Positions 15,863-24,841 of a stretch of DNA of 64,000 nt are shown here, one piece after another. The stretch is from contig NZ_JAFBDB010000001.1 in assembly GCF_016908015.1 (NCBI RefSeq), positions 186,001-250,000 on the forward strand, read 5' to 3'. The DNA is from Clostridium pascui (lineage in GTDB: Bacteria; Bacillota; Clostridia; Clostridiales; Clostridiaceae). Within the stretch, counting starts at the first letter, position 1; every line of letters begins with the position of its first letter. The translations under genes and the position numbers were made by a program. The notes under the pieces were generated by a model that was given only the letters and a program-made list of their open reading frames with translations, was not told the DNA's origin and did no database searches.

Positions 15863-16543
15863 ATGAAAGTTATGGTTGCAATACCTGCATACAATGAAGA
15901 AAAAAACATCTATAGGGTTGTTAATTCAGTAAGATGCAACAATCCAGAGGTTGATGTAGTGGTAATCAATGATGGCTCAAGAGACTTAACTGAAGTTGAA
16001 GCTCAAAGGGCGGGGGCATTTGTTATAAATCTTCCACAAAATCTTGGCATTGGAGGCGCTGTTCAAACTGGATATATCTATGCAGAAAGGAAAGGGTATG
16101 ACGTTGTAATTCAGGTGGATGGAGACGGACAGCACGATCCAAAGGATCTTTCTAGACTGATTGAATCAATTGAAAAGGGTGAAGCAGACATGGTAATAGG
16201 CTCCAGGTTTGCTGAGAAAACTGACTATGTATCAAGTAAAATGAGATGGGTTGGAATTAATTTCTTTTCAAAGCTTGTGTCTTTTGTATGCAGGAGAAAT
16301 TATTTTGACACTACATCAGGCTACAGAGCTGTTAATAAAAAGGTTATTAATATTTTCGCGGGGTACTATCCAAGAGATTATCCTGAGGTGGAAACAATAG
16401 TATATGCTTCCAAAAGGGGAGTAAGGATTAAGGAAATATCAGTTGATATGAAGAAACGACAAGGAGGTAAATCCTCCATTACGCCATTAAAATCAATTTA
16501 CTATATGATTAAAGTTACATGTTCAATTTTACTTCAACCATAA
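15863..16543 (+). CDS. Family 2 glycosyltransferase (polyprenyl-phosphate sugar transferase type)
   Basis: 226 residues with a GT2 catalytic domain: AIPAYNEEKNIYRVV at the N-terminus, VVINDGSRD, and the metal-binding D-x-D region QVDGDGQHDP. The family resembles dolichol/undecaprenyl-phosphate mannose or glucose synthases. There is no C-terminal membrane pair, so the next genes (DUF2304 and an SMR-like protein) probably supply membrane functions. It begins an operon of six genes with gaps of 20 bp or less and several overlaps. It likely makes a lipid-linked sugar for envelope modification. Confidence 0.9.
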   Translation: MKVMVAIPAYNEEKNIYRVVNSVRCNNPEVDVVVINDGSRDLTEVEAQRAGAFVINLPQNLGIGGAVQTGYIYAERKGYDVVIQVDGDGQHDPKDLSRLIESIEKGEADMVIGSRFAEKTDYVSSKMRWVGINFFSKLVSFVCRRNYFDTTSGYRAVNKKVINIFAGYYPRDYPEVETIVYASKRGVRIKEISVDMKKRQGGKSSITPLKSIYYMIKVTCSILLQP

Positions 16544-16560
16544 TGAAATGAGGTGTTTTT

Positions 16561-16908
16561 ATGAATCCATACACATATTGTCTTGTACTTTCCATTTGGT
16601 TTTTAATTGGTACATTATATTTTGTAAAAAAAAGGATACTTGATTTTAAATACAGTATATTTTGGGTTTCAATAAGTTTGATACTTATTATGTTTTCTCT
16701 TGACATAAATCTTACCGAGGATATGGCAAAGAAAGTTGGAATTTCATATGCACCAGCGTTCCTATTTGTAACAGGTATCATTTTTCTTTTAATATTGATA
16801 TTTTATTTAAATTTGGTGATATCGAAAATGCAAAGCAAAATTACATCTCTTACTCAGGAGATAGGAATAATTAAAAGCTGCAGTAATGAAAGTGAGACTA
16901 ATATATGA
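16561..16908 (+). CDS. DUF2304 membrane protein
   Basis: 115 residues with three predicted membrane helices (about 2-22, 34-52, 66-90) and a charged C-terminal coiled segment. DUF2304 proteins commonly sit next to GT2 polyprenyl-phosphate glycosyltransferases, as here. GAGGTG lies 5 bases before the ATG, and its TGA overlaps the next ATG by 4 bp (ATGA). It may anchor or assist the glycosyltransferase; direct evidence for its role is lacking. Confidence 0.82.
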   Translation: MNPYTYCLVLSIWFLIGTLYFVKKRILDFKYSIFWVSISLILIMFSLDINLTEDMAKKVGISYAPAFLFVTGIIFLLILIFYLNLVISKMQSKITSLTQEIGIIKSCSNESETNI

Positions 16909-17252
16909 TGTATCTATTGCTTTTATTAAATATAATATTTCTTGTTGCAGGGCAGACCTTATGGAAAATTGGACTGTCAGGCATGGATTTAGAATTTACT
17001 GTTCATGGAGTTATAAATATGATTATTAATCCTTATATTCTTGGAGGACTATCTATATATTCAGTAGCCACGGTAATATGGTTTTATATTTTATCAAAGG
17101 CAGAGTTATCGGTGGTATATCCGATTCAAAGTCTTTGCTATGTTGCTGCAGCAGTAATTGCTCTTTTAATTTTCAAGGAGAATATACCGCCAACCAGATG
17201 GTTTGGCATTGGATTAATTGTATTGGGAGCGTGCTTTGTTTCTATTAAATAG
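16905..17252 (+). CDS. SMR/EamA-like small membrane protein, putative lipid-sugar flippase
   Basis: 115 residues with four membrane helices and the EamA/SMR-type motif AELSVVYPIQSLCYVAAAVIA, ending in GIGLIVLGACFVSIK. Length and layout match half-size transporters such as the ArnE/ArnF flippase subunits. Sitting between a lipid-sugar synthase and a GT-C transferase, it probably flips the lipid-linked sugar across the membrane. Drug efflux is a less likely alternative in this setting. Confidence 0.8.
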   Translation: MMYLLLLLNIIFLVAGQTLWKIGLSGMDLEFTVHGVINMIINPYILGGLSIYSVATVIWFYILSKAELSVVYPIQSLCYVAAAVIALLIFKENIPPTRWFGIGLIVLGACFVSIK

Positions 17253-17271
17253 TTAAGCAGGAGGAAAAATA

Positions 17272-18528
17272 ATGTTTAGTATAAAAAACGAAGGTAAATG
17301 GGTTAAAACAAGTTTAATTATTATAATTGCACTATTTTTTATAGTGAATTTATATGCAACTTTAAGATACGGAACTGAAAACTACCTTGGAAGCTTTGAA
17401 AAGTTTGATAATGATGATATTAAATACATAAGAAGCGCTTGGGAGCTCGCAGATAAAGGACACTTAATTTACCATAGGGTTGATGAGCCAACGGTTTTTA
17501 TAATGCCTGGACTGCCCTATGTATTAGCATTTTTCATAAAGATATTTGGAAAGTTTGGAGGGATAACAGCATTCCGAGTTTTTCAAGCTCTCCTTCAAGC
17601 AGCATCAATGTACCTTATATTTTTATTAGGAAGGAAGGTTTTTAATAGCAGAGCAGCTATTTTAGGCTGTTTTTTAAATTCATTATATATTGCGGAATAC
17701 TATACATCTACAGTAATTTTAACTGAAATACTTTTTAAGTTTTTACTTCTCCTTCTTATATATGTTTCCATATATGCTATTGAAGAAAAAAGTTTGTTAT
17801 ACTATACTATAGGGGGTATTATATGGGGATTTGGATGTCTTGTTAGGCCAACACTGGCGGCGTATCCAGGCATTGTCCTTATTATATGGATAATAAAAAA
17901 ATATACGCTCAAAGATATGGTGAAGTTTACAATGGTTACAACCCTTGCATTTTCAACTATTATGAGCCCATGGTGGATTAGAAATTATGTGGTTTTTCGT
18001 AGATTTATACCATTAACACTTTCATCTGGGAATCCATTTTTACAGGGAACCTATGTTAATTATGATCAAAGCGATAACTATACTCCTTATGAGCCAGGTA
18101 AAACAGCAATTGAATCTAACCAAAGGGAGATTGATGCAGGGTTATATAGGCTAAAAAACTATGCAGTTAAAGAGCCATTAAAATATGCCTACTGGTATAC
18201 TATCGGAAAGTCATGGAATCTTTGGAATGCTCCTTTTTATTGGAAGGAAATTCTTGGGGTTAGCTTTTACAATGCAATCATCTTTCATTATTTGATTTTA
18301 ATACTTGGAGCAGCTCAGAGTATTAGACTTTTTATAAAAAGAAATGAAGACTTCTTATTTTTATTTATCACAGCTTTATTTTTTGACTTAATTTACATTC
18401 CATATTTTACAATGTCTAGGTACTCATATCCAATAATGCCCATGGTGTTCATTGTAGCAGGCTATGGAATATATGAATTCATTATAAGGAGGTTAGGGTT
18501 TGGAAAAGCAGCGAATTCTAATTGTTGA
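17272..18528 (+). CDS. GT-C family glycosyltransferase (family 39/ArnT-like)
   Basis: 418 residues with about nine membrane helices. The first extracytoplasmic loop carries acidic residues typical of GT-C catalysis (FDNDDIKYIRSAWELADKGH) and a short re-entrant PGLPYVLAFFIKIFG. Such enzymes take the sugar from a polyprenyl-phosphate donor and add it to a cell-envelope polymer or lipid on the outer face. It is the last biosynthetic gene of the operon, and its 3' end overlaps the response regulator gene by 29 bp. Confidence 0.85.
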   Translation: MFSIKNEGKWVKTSLIIIIALFFIVNLYATLRYGTENYLGSFEKFDNDDIKYIRSAWELADKGHLIYHRVDEPTVFIMPGLPYVLAFFIKIFGKFGGITAFRVFQALLQAASMYLIFLLGRKVFNSRAAILGCFLNSLYIAEYYTSTVILTEILFKFLLLLLIYVSIYAIEEKSLLYYTIGGIIWGFGCLVRPTLAAYPGIVLIIWIIKKYTLKDMVKFTMVTTLAFSTIMSPWWIRNYVVFRRFIPLTLSSGNPFLQGTYVNYDQSDNYTPYEPGKTAIESNQREIDAGLYRLKNYAVKEPLKYAYWYTIGKSWNLWNAPFYWKEILGVSFYNAIIFHYLILILGAAQSIRLFIKRNEDFLFLFITALFFDLIYIPYFTMSRYSYPIMPMVFIVAGYGIYEFIIRRLGFGKAANSNC

Positions 18529-19192
18529 TGACGAAGAAGATATTAGAGATTTACTTGAGATATACCTTGTCAATCAAGGATATTGTGTCATTAAAACTGA
18601 GGATGGAATTGAAGCACTTGATATACTTGAGAGGGAAGAAATTGATTTAATAATACTGGATGTCATGATGCCTAAAATGGATGGTATTCAGGCATGTATG
18701 AAAATTAGGAAAGATAAAAACGTTCCTATAATAATGCTATCAGCAAAGGGCGAAGATATTGATAAAATACTTGGACTAAATACAGGTGCAGATGACTATG
18801 TAACAAAGCCCTTTAATCCACTTGAAATTGTGGCAAGGGTTAAATCACAGCTCAGAAGATGTGCAATGATTACTGAACATAAGGAAACAAAGTCTGAGGA
18901 AATTGAAATAGGAGGACTTAGAATTAACACGGCAACCCACCAGGTTAAAGTAGATGAGGTGGAAATAAAGCTTACTCCAACGGAATTTTCTATTTTAGAG
19001 TTTTTAGCTAGAAACAGGGGACGAGTTTTAAGCACTAAGTTAATATATGAAAGTGTTTGGAATGAACCAGCCTATGAATCAGAAAGCACAGTTGCAGTTC
19101 ATATTAGAAACATAAGAGAGAAGATAGAAATAAATCCTAAGGATCCCAAATATATAAAGGTAGTATGGGGGGTAGGCTATAAAGTTGGCTAG
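18500..19192 (+). CDS. OmpR-family response regulator (VanR-like)
   Basis: 230 residues. The receiver has an IVDDEED pocket, phospho-site Asp54 (IILDVMMPK) and Lys in VTKPFNP. The OmpR-type winged helix follows, with LTPTEFSILEFLARNRGRVL and VAVHIRNIREKIE. It starts at a TTG six bases after AGGAGGTTAGGG, inside the end of the GT-C gene, so it is translationally coupled. It presumably controls this glycosylation operon together with the adjacent kinase; the target promoter is not identified. Confidence 0.93.
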   Translation: MEKQRILIVDDEEDIRDLLEIYLVNQGYCVIKTEDGIEALDILEREEIDLIILDVMMPKMDGIQACMKIRKDKNVPIIMLSAKGEDIDKILGLNTGADDYVTKPFNPLEIVARVKSQLRRCAMITEHKETKSEEIEIGGLRINTATHQVKVDEVEIKLTPTEFSILEFLARNRGRVLSTKLIYESVWNEPAYESESTVAVHIRNIREKIEINPKDPKYIKVVWGVGYKVG

Positions 19193-20504
19193 TAATGAGA
19201 CAGAAAAGGTAATTATACTAAAAGGTAACACATTAAAGAAAATATCGCTAATAATAAGATTTTTGGTAAGTCTTACTTTGGCTGTGATATTCCCGTTAAT
19301 ATTATCTTATTTTGATATACTATATTATTTTCAATATTCATATAGATGGAGGCTTTTTAATAGTTATTCCATAACCGGATTTGTTGTATTTATAGTATGT
19401 TTTGTTTTTGGAAACAAGCTTAGGAAAATTAAGAACATACTAATTGGAATTCACAATGCTAATCAAAAATATATAATGAGAAGCATTGGTATGGAAGTGT
19501 TTGTAGCCAATATGATCAGTATTTTGGTAGCAGGTATTGTATATCTTACTGCATTCAATATTACTTATTGGAATATGTTCATATCCTTACTTTGGGCTGT
19601 GCCAGTATATATATTAGTTTTTCATCTTTTAGCAAGGAGAAAGATTAAGTACATAAAGGAAATTACAACTGGCATTCAGGAAATTTCCAAGGGTAATTTG
19701 GATTTTAAAGTAGCAGAAAGAGGAAATGATGAGTTTAAAATTCTTGCAAAAAATATTAACAAAATGTCCGTAGAATTGAAAAATAAAATTGAAGATGAAA
19801 GAAGAGCTGAGCAAACTAAAAATGAACTTATTACTAATGTATCTCATGATTTAAAAACACCGCTTACAACTATCATAGGTTACTTGACTCTTGTTAAGGA
19901 TAAAAATTATGATAGTGAGATAGCTATGAATAATTATGTTGAAAGAGCGTATTTAAAATCGTTGAGATTAAAAAAACTTATTGAAGATTTATTTGAATAT
20001 ACTAAAATTACCAATGGGGTTATAAAAGTCAATAAAACTACTGTTAATATTGTGGAGCTTATGGACCAGCTGCTTGGAGAAATGTCTATCTTAGCAAAAC
20101 AAAATAATCTTTCCTTTGAAACAGAGTATTCAAGCCATGAAATATATGTAGATGTTGATTCGGATTTAATGGCACGAACCTTTGAGAATATACTCTCAAA
20201 TTCTATTAAGTACAGTTACAAAGAATTAAACAGCAAAATATTTATCTCAATAATTGAAAACAAGGGGAAGGTAAATTTATCATTTGAAAATCAAGGTGAC
20301 ACAATTCCAACGGAGGTATTGCCGCTGCTTTTTGAAAGATTTTATAGAGTTGATAAATCAAGAAATTCAAAGGTATCAGGCTCGGGTCTTGGACTTGCTA
20401 TTGCAAAAAGCATTGTGGAGCTTCATGGCGGCATAATAAGTGCAGAGTCTGAAGCAAATAGGGTTAAAGTAAGTGTTCAATTAAATACTACTAGAGGTTT
20501 TTAG
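19185..20504 (+). CDS. Membrane sensor histidine kinase (VanS-like)
   Basis: 439 residues. Four hydrophobic segments lie in the first 150 residues, followed by a HAMP-like linker, HisKA with phospho-His221 (NVSHDLKTPLTTIIGYL), and HATPase with N (FENILSNSIKYS) and G boxes (GSGLGLAIAKSIVELHGG). It starts at a TTG overlapping the regulator stop by 8 bp; no ATG or GTG gives a full-length kinase. There is no large extracellular loop, so it may sense through its membrane part or a partner. It is followed by a strong terminator. Confidence 0.92.
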   Translation: MASNETEKVIILKGNTLKKISLIIRFLVSLTLAVIFPLILSYFDILYYFQYSYRWRLFNSYSITGFVVFIVCFVFGNKLRKIKNILIGIHNANQKYIMRSIGMEVFVANMISILVAGIVYLTAFNITYWNMFISLLWAVPVYILVFHLLARRKIKYIKEITTGIQEISKGNLDFKVAERGNDEFKILAKNINKMSVELKNKIEDERRAEQTKNELITNVSHDLKTPLTTIIGYLTLVKDKNYDSEIAMNNYVERAYLKSLRLKKLIEDLFEYTKITNGVIKVNKTTVNIVELMDQLLGEMSILAKQNNLSFETEYSSHEIYVDVDSDLMARTFENILSNSIKYSYKELNSKIFISIIENKGKVNLSFENQGDTIPTEVLPLLFERFYRVDKSRNSKVSGSGLGLAIAKSIVELHGGIISAESEANRVKVSVQLNTTRGF

Positions 20505-20531
20505 AAATAATTAATTTTCCATTTCTATATA

Positions 20532-20569
20532 CGCCGGTAAGGTGATTCATGTAACCTTACCGGCTTTTT
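20532..20569 (+). terminator. Terminator of the glycosylation/two-component operon
   Basis: GCCGGTAAGGT and AACCTTACCGGC pair around a short loop, followed by TTTTTATT. Confidence 0.92.
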
Positions 20570-20573
20570 ATTA

Positions 20574-20615
20574 TTGACAGGGGTGTCAGCATATGTTATA
20601 TTTTTACTAACATAT
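20574..20615 (+). promoter_or_regulatory. tetR promoter with a palindromic operator
   Basis: TTGACA (20574-20579) and TATATT (20597-20602) are spaced by 17 bp. ATATGTTA (20591-20598) and TAACATAT (20608-20615) are inverted half-sites flanking the start region. This is a typical self-repressing TetR layout. Confidence 0.8.
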
Positions 20616-20645
20616 CAGTCAGTAAAATTCAAGGAGGAAATTAAT

Positions 20646-21257
20646 ATGCCTGCAAAGCTTTATGATAAAGAACAAATTTTAGATGCCTGTTTAGTTGTAT
20701 TTGCTCGATATGGATATGATAAAACTTCCACAGTAATGTTGGCAGAGGCAGCCGGTATATCTAGATCGCTAATATTTCACCATTTTAAGAGTAAAAAAGA
20801 CTTATATCTATCATTACTAGATAGGTGTTTTGAAAAGGGAAGTATTGAAATTGGCTTTGATAACATACTGGGACAGGGAGATTTTTTTGAGGTTAAGGAA
20901 AAGATGAGTAATATAAAGTTTAACTACTACAGGAAAAATCCTGAACTATATAAAGTTATAATGGAAGCCTTTTATAATACACCAGAAGAATTGAAAATGG
21001 AGATTAAAGAAAAATATGGTAAACTAATTGACAAAAGGAATGAAGTAATGGAGCAGTTATTTGAAAAAATTCCACTAAGAGAAGGTGTATACAGGAAGCA
21101 GGCATTCGAAATAATCAAACTTACATTAGATTATTTTGAAAACAAATACCTATCAGACCTGGTAGAAGATGAGAATTTAAATGAAGCTTATTTTCAAAAC
21201 TTTGTTAAAGAGAGGAATGGTTTTTTCGATATAATTCGATATGGGATTCAAAGGTAG
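20646..21257 (+). CDS. TetR/AcrR-family transcriptional regulator
   Basis: 203 residues. The N-terminal helix-turn-helix reads ILDACLVVFARYGYDKTST ... AAGISRSLIFHHFKSKKDLY. The C-terminal ligand-binding half is variable. The ATG at 20646 follows AAGGAGG by 8 bases; the longer TTG frame overlaps the promoter and is rejected. The overlapping palindromic operator points to autoregulation. The PEP-synthase-like gene 13 bp downstream is almost certainly under the same control. Confidence 0.9.
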   Translation: MPAKLYDKEQILDACLVVFARYGYDKTSTVMLAEAAGISRSLIFHHFKSKKDLYLSLLDRCFEKGSIEIGFDNILGQGDFFEVKEKMSNIKFNYYRKNPELYKVIMEAFYNTPEELKMEIKEKYGKLIDKRNEVMEQLFEKIPLREGVYRKQAFEIIKLTLDYFENKYLSDLVEDENLNEAYFQNFVKERNGFFDIIRYGIQR

Positions 21258-21270
21258 AGGAGGGCTTGTT

Positions 21271-23625
21271 ATGGATAATATGGTTAAAAGCTTTAAAGTC
21301 TTAACTCCTGAGTTACAGGTATATGCAGGAGGAAAAGGGAGCATGCTCGCAAAGATGTATCAAGGGGGATATCCAGTTCCAGATGGCTTTGTCATTTTAC
21401 CATCTGCTTTTGAAAATAAAAAACTTAGTGATCAGGCTTGGAATGAGATACAAATTTTATTAGATGATATTAGAAACAAAAATGAAGGAGCTCTATTTGC
21501 AGTAAGATCCTCAGCTTTAAGTGAGGATTCAGCCAAGGCCTCCTTTGCCGGCGAGTTTGAAACCATTCTTAATGTTGAAACAGACAAAGATATACAGAAA
21601 GCCATTGATGCAGTTTTTTCGTCAAGTGAATCAGAACGAGTAAAGACTTATAGCTTTGTTCAAGGTATGGATCATGCACATCAGATAGCAGTAGTCATAC
21701 AGCTCATGGTACAGTCTGAAATTTCAGGGGTATTATTTACTGCTGATCCTATAACAGGCAGCTATTCAAGTATGATAGGTAACTACGTACGTGGATTGGG
21801 AGAACAGCTTGTTTCTGGAGAAAAAAATGCATATGACTTTAAATTTACTAGACCCAAGGGAAGATATGATGGCCCTAATGAGTTTAAGAAATATGCTCAT
21901 GACCTGTATCAATATGCAGCAAAGCTTGAGAAGGAACTAGGAAATCCTCAGGATATCGAATGGGCTGTAGCAAAGGGAAAACTATATCTCTTGCAGTCAA
22001 GGCCAATAACTACATTGACTTCAGGTAACTTGGATACCTATGAAATAAACGAAAGTTTAATTGGTGACGCACTTTGGGTAAATACAAACGTGGGAGAAGC
22101 AATTCCAGATGTTGTAACTCCATTAACCTGGAGCGCTGTAAGGGCACTAGATATTGAATCTAGTTTCATACCGGGATATTATCTATGGTCGGGTAATATT
22201 TGTGGAAGAATATACTCAAATATTAGTCAGAGGTTATCTGCTGTTATCGCTTTATATGGTAGTTCAAAATTAGCAGAGAAAATGATTAGTGAGGTTTTCG
22301 GTCAATTACCAAAAGAGTTAACAGTTCCGACTTACCCATTTGCAAGGCTCGATTTAATAAAGAAGATGTTTCCAAGAATAAAATATTATTTTAAGAATTA
22401 CCGAGAAATTTCAAAAGGTATGACTCAGTATCTTGAAAAAACACCAGAGTGGTGCAGAGCTATGACTAAAGAAATAAAAAAGGTAAATACAAAGGAAGAA
22501 CTACTTACACTATGGAAGCATGAGATTGAGCCCTATAACAAGAAAGCCTGGTGGGGACTAATAATTAGCGGAACCAAAGCTGTTCTTGCTTTGACATTGA
22601 GTAAAAAACTTAAGAATCTGGTTGGACTTGAAGATGCTAACACCCTTTTATCAAACCTAAGAGGAGATTCGGAGTTGGCAAGCCTCGGGCCAGTTGTAGG
22701 TATCTCTAAGGTTCTTAATGGAGAAATGAGCCGAGAGGAATATCTTAAACAAAATGGGCATCGGGGTCCACATGAATTTGAGTTATCTATTGCTGATCCT
22801 TTAGAGGATGGAAACTGGCTTGAAAGGCAGATTGAGAAATTTAAAGAGTCCAATACTGATGCAGATAGACTTCTACAGAAGCAGCATATTCAATATGAGG
22901 CTGCTTGGGAGAGATTTCAGAAGCGTTTCCCCAGCAAAGTGAAATGGCTTGAAAAGCAATTGACCAAAGCATCAGAAGGGGCTCGTATAAGGGAAGCATG
23001 CCGCTCAGAGTTCGTAAGGGTATTTAGAGTTCTTCGAGCATTTGCAATTAAGGCGGGTGAGCTTACAGGAATAGGAGAAGATAGCTTTTTCCTATATATT
23101 AATGAAATAGAAGATCTTCTGGCTAATAGAAATATAGAAGTGGGGCATATTCCAGCGAGAAAAGAAAACTATGAGAAATATAAATCTATGCCTCCATTTC
23201 CATCAATTATTCGAGGAGGCTTTAATCCTTCTGAATGGTTGAACGACCCAAAGAGAAGAATGGATTTTTATGATTCAACTATACCTATTGTTAAACCTGA
23301 TTCTGAAGTGTTAAAGGGGTTTGCAGGAGCATCAGGCAGGGTAGAAGGAATAGTACGTATTCTGACAAACCCCGAAGAAGGAGAAAAGCTTCAATCGGAG
23401 GAAATCTTGGTTGCTACTACAACTAATGTAGGTTGGACTCCTCTTTTCCCTAGGGCTGCAGCAATAATAACTGATGTAGGAGCACCTTTGTCCCATGCTG
23501 CTATTGTAGCTAGAGAACTTGGTATTCCAGCTGTTGTAGGATGCGGAAATGCTACTAGAAGACTTAAGACGGGAGATCGAGTTCTAGTTGATGGCGGTCA
23601 AGGAATTGTACAGATATTAGAATAA
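21271..23625 (+). CDS. PEP synthase/rifampin phosphotransferase-like enzyme
   Basis: 784 residues. The N-terminal pyruvate-phosphate-dikinase ATP-grasp domain (about 10-260) contains AVRSSALSEDSAKASFAGEF and QDIEWAVAKGKLYLLQSRPI. The central region of about 430 residues has no obvious named domain. The C-terminal PEP-utilising swivel domain carries phospho-His742 (APLSHAAIVARELGIPAVVG). The layout matches rifampin phosphotransferases and short PEP synthases; it lacks the PEP/pyruvate-binding TIM barrel of PpsA. It phosphorylates an unknown substrate using ATP. Co-transcription with a TetR repressor favours a xenobiotic-modifying role over central metabolism. Confidence 0.82.
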   Translation: MDNMVKSFKVLTPELQVYAGGKGSMLAKMYQGGYPVPDGFVILPSAFENKKLSDQAWNEIQILLDDIRNKNEGALFAVRSSALSEDSAKASFAGEFETILNVETDKDIQKAIDAVFSSSESERVKTYSFVQGMDHAHQIAVVIQLMVQSEISGVLFTADPITGSYSSMIGNYVRGLGEQLVSGEKNAYDFKFTRPKGRYDGPNEFKKYAHDLYQYAAKLEKELGNPQDIEWAVAKGKLYLLQSRPITTLTSGNLDTYEINESLIGDALWVNTNVGEAIPDVVTPLTWSAVRALDIESSFIPGYYLWSGNICGRIYSNISQRLSAVIALYGSSKLAEKMISEVFGQLPKELTVPTYPFARLDLIKKMFPRIKYYFKNYREISKGMTQYLEKTPEWCRAMTKEIKKVNTKEELLTLWKHEIEPYNKKAWWGLIISGTKAVLALTLSKKLKNLVGLEDANTLLSNLRGDSELASLGPVVGISKVLNGEMSREEYLKQNGHRGPHEFELSIADPLEDGNWLERQIEKFKESNTDADRLLQKQHIQYEAAWERFQKRFPSKVKWLEKQLTKASEGARIREACRSEFVRVFRVLRAFAIKAGELTGIGEDSFFLYINEIEDLLANRNIEVGHIPARKENYEKYKSMPPFPSIIRGGFNPSEWLNDPKRRMDFYDSTIPIVKPDSEVLKGFAGASGRVEGIVRILTNPEEGEKLQSEEILVATTTNVGWTPLFPRAAAIITDVGAPLSHAAIVARELGIPAVVGCGNATRRLKTGDRVLVDGGQGIVQILE

Positions 23626-23693
23626 TGTGTTTGGAAAAGTTACGTGTCATCAATGAGAATGAAAGTAATCAATAAAGGTAAATTTACTTATAT

Positions 23694-23738
23694 AAAAACA
23701 GCCTTAATCAATAGTACTACTAGATTAAGGCTGTTTTT
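23694..23738. terminator. Bidirectional terminator
   Basis: AAAAACAGCCTTAATC and GATTAAGGCTGTTTTT form a perfect 16-bp stem usable on both strands. It separates the PEP-synthase-like gene from the convergent FusB-like gene. Confidence 0.9.
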
Positions 23739-23807
23739 ACAAGCAATAGAATAATATAATTGCTAATTTTTTTATTTGTAGAGAGAATGCTAGTATGTAT
23801 ATTACTT

Positions 23808-24467
23808 TTATTTTATATTATTAACATCCTTTAAAATTTGTTCAAGCTTTTCCACAGCTACAATTCGTTCATTACACTTCTGGCTATCTAAACATATATT
23901 AAAGCCTATGGACCTATAGGCACCTTCTCCACTATTAGATGTTTTACAGATAGATGAAACAAAGGCTACTTCATCTTCGAGACCTACATGATTACAAAGC
24001 GCACACACATGAGTGTTGTTAGAACTATAACTTGGGACTTTACATACCATACCTATAAGCTTATCATCCATATGGTAAGCTATGAATAATTTTCTAATGG
24101 ATTCATCAATCCAACCTAAATATACATTCTTTGAATCCTGTTCATTTAAATCCGGTAATTTAAAATTCTTTTCTTTTTTGAATAGTTTTTTAATTTGTAG
24201 CTTTGTAATACTTGGAATTCCGTATACATACTCATTCAACTCGACTAAATAATTATCAATATGTGAAGGAATATTTAGTTTACTAATATCAAGTACTGCC
24301 TTCTCCTCATCAGATAAATTTTCAAAAATACCTAATATTTTATTATGTATATATGCTTTATTTACTTCAACAACATTAATATCTACACAATCTCTTAAAG
24401 TATTTCTTAAATTAAGCAAACATTTTTTTATATAATTATACTTATATTTTTCTATAAAAGCTTTCAT
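23808..24467 (-). CDS. FusB/FusC-like elongation factor G-binding protein
   Basis: About 219 residues from an ATG preceded by AAGAGGTG, close to the 213 of FusB. An N-terminal helical bundle is followed by a treble-clef zinc-binding domain (THVCALCNHVG, then SSICKTSNSGE and a final C-x6-C in FNICLDSQKC). Family members bind EF-G and release stalled EF-G-ribosome complexes, giving fusidic acid resistance; chromosomal homologues often have housekeeping roles. The frame extends to 24554, but the extra N-terminal residues lack a ribosome-binding site. Confidence 0.8.
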   Translation of the reverse strand: MKAFIEKYKYNYIKKCLLNLRNTLRDCVDINVVEVNKAYIHNKILGIFENLSDEEKAVLDISKLNIPSHIDNYLVELNEYVYGIPSITKLQIKKLFKKEKNFKLPDLNEQDSKNVYLGWIDESIRKLFIAYHMDDKLIGMVCKVPSYSSNNTHVCALCNHVGLEDEVAFVSSICKTSNSGEGAYRSIGFNICLDSQKCNERIVAVEKLEQILKDVNNIK

Positions 24468-24720
24468 AAAATCCAGCACCTCTTTTCTAACATGTGTCAT
24501 TTTTATTACTAATTTAAGTAAATAAGACCTTACTTTCAGTTTTTTTCTGAACATTATCTTAAAATATAACTTTTATTGGCATGCCATAGTGAAATTATAA
24601 CATGTTTGAAAATAAATATTCAATCTAATAAATAATTCTGTAATGATTATGAGAAAATACGTTTTCATAAAATAGTTACGGAAACTGCATGCAGGAGGAT
24701 TTGTAATGAAATATGTGCAA

Positions 24721-24808
24721 AATAAATGCAATAAAGTTTAATAAAGTTCAATAAAATACAACAAAGTGGAATAAAATAGTTGACTGGAGAGGAAAAGTTT
24801 ATTATAAT
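24721..24808 (+). promoter_or_regulatory. Phased 10-bp repeats abutting a strong promoter
   Basis: AATAAA-type units start at 24721, 24730, 24740, 24750, 24760 and 24770, five of them exactly one helical turn (10 bp) apart: AATAAAGTTT, AATAAAGTTC, AATAAAATAC, AACAAAGTGG, AATAAAATAG. The last unit touches the -35 box TTGACT (24780-24785). The -10 box TATAAT is at 24803-24808 with a 17-bp spacer. This is either an iterated protein-binding site or a curved UP-like element. Upstream (24695-24738) is a 10-codon frame after GGAGG, reading MKYVQNKCNKV then stop. Confidence 0.75.
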
Positions 24809-24841
24809 TTGGACGTAAAGTAATCATGGAGGGATGAAAAC

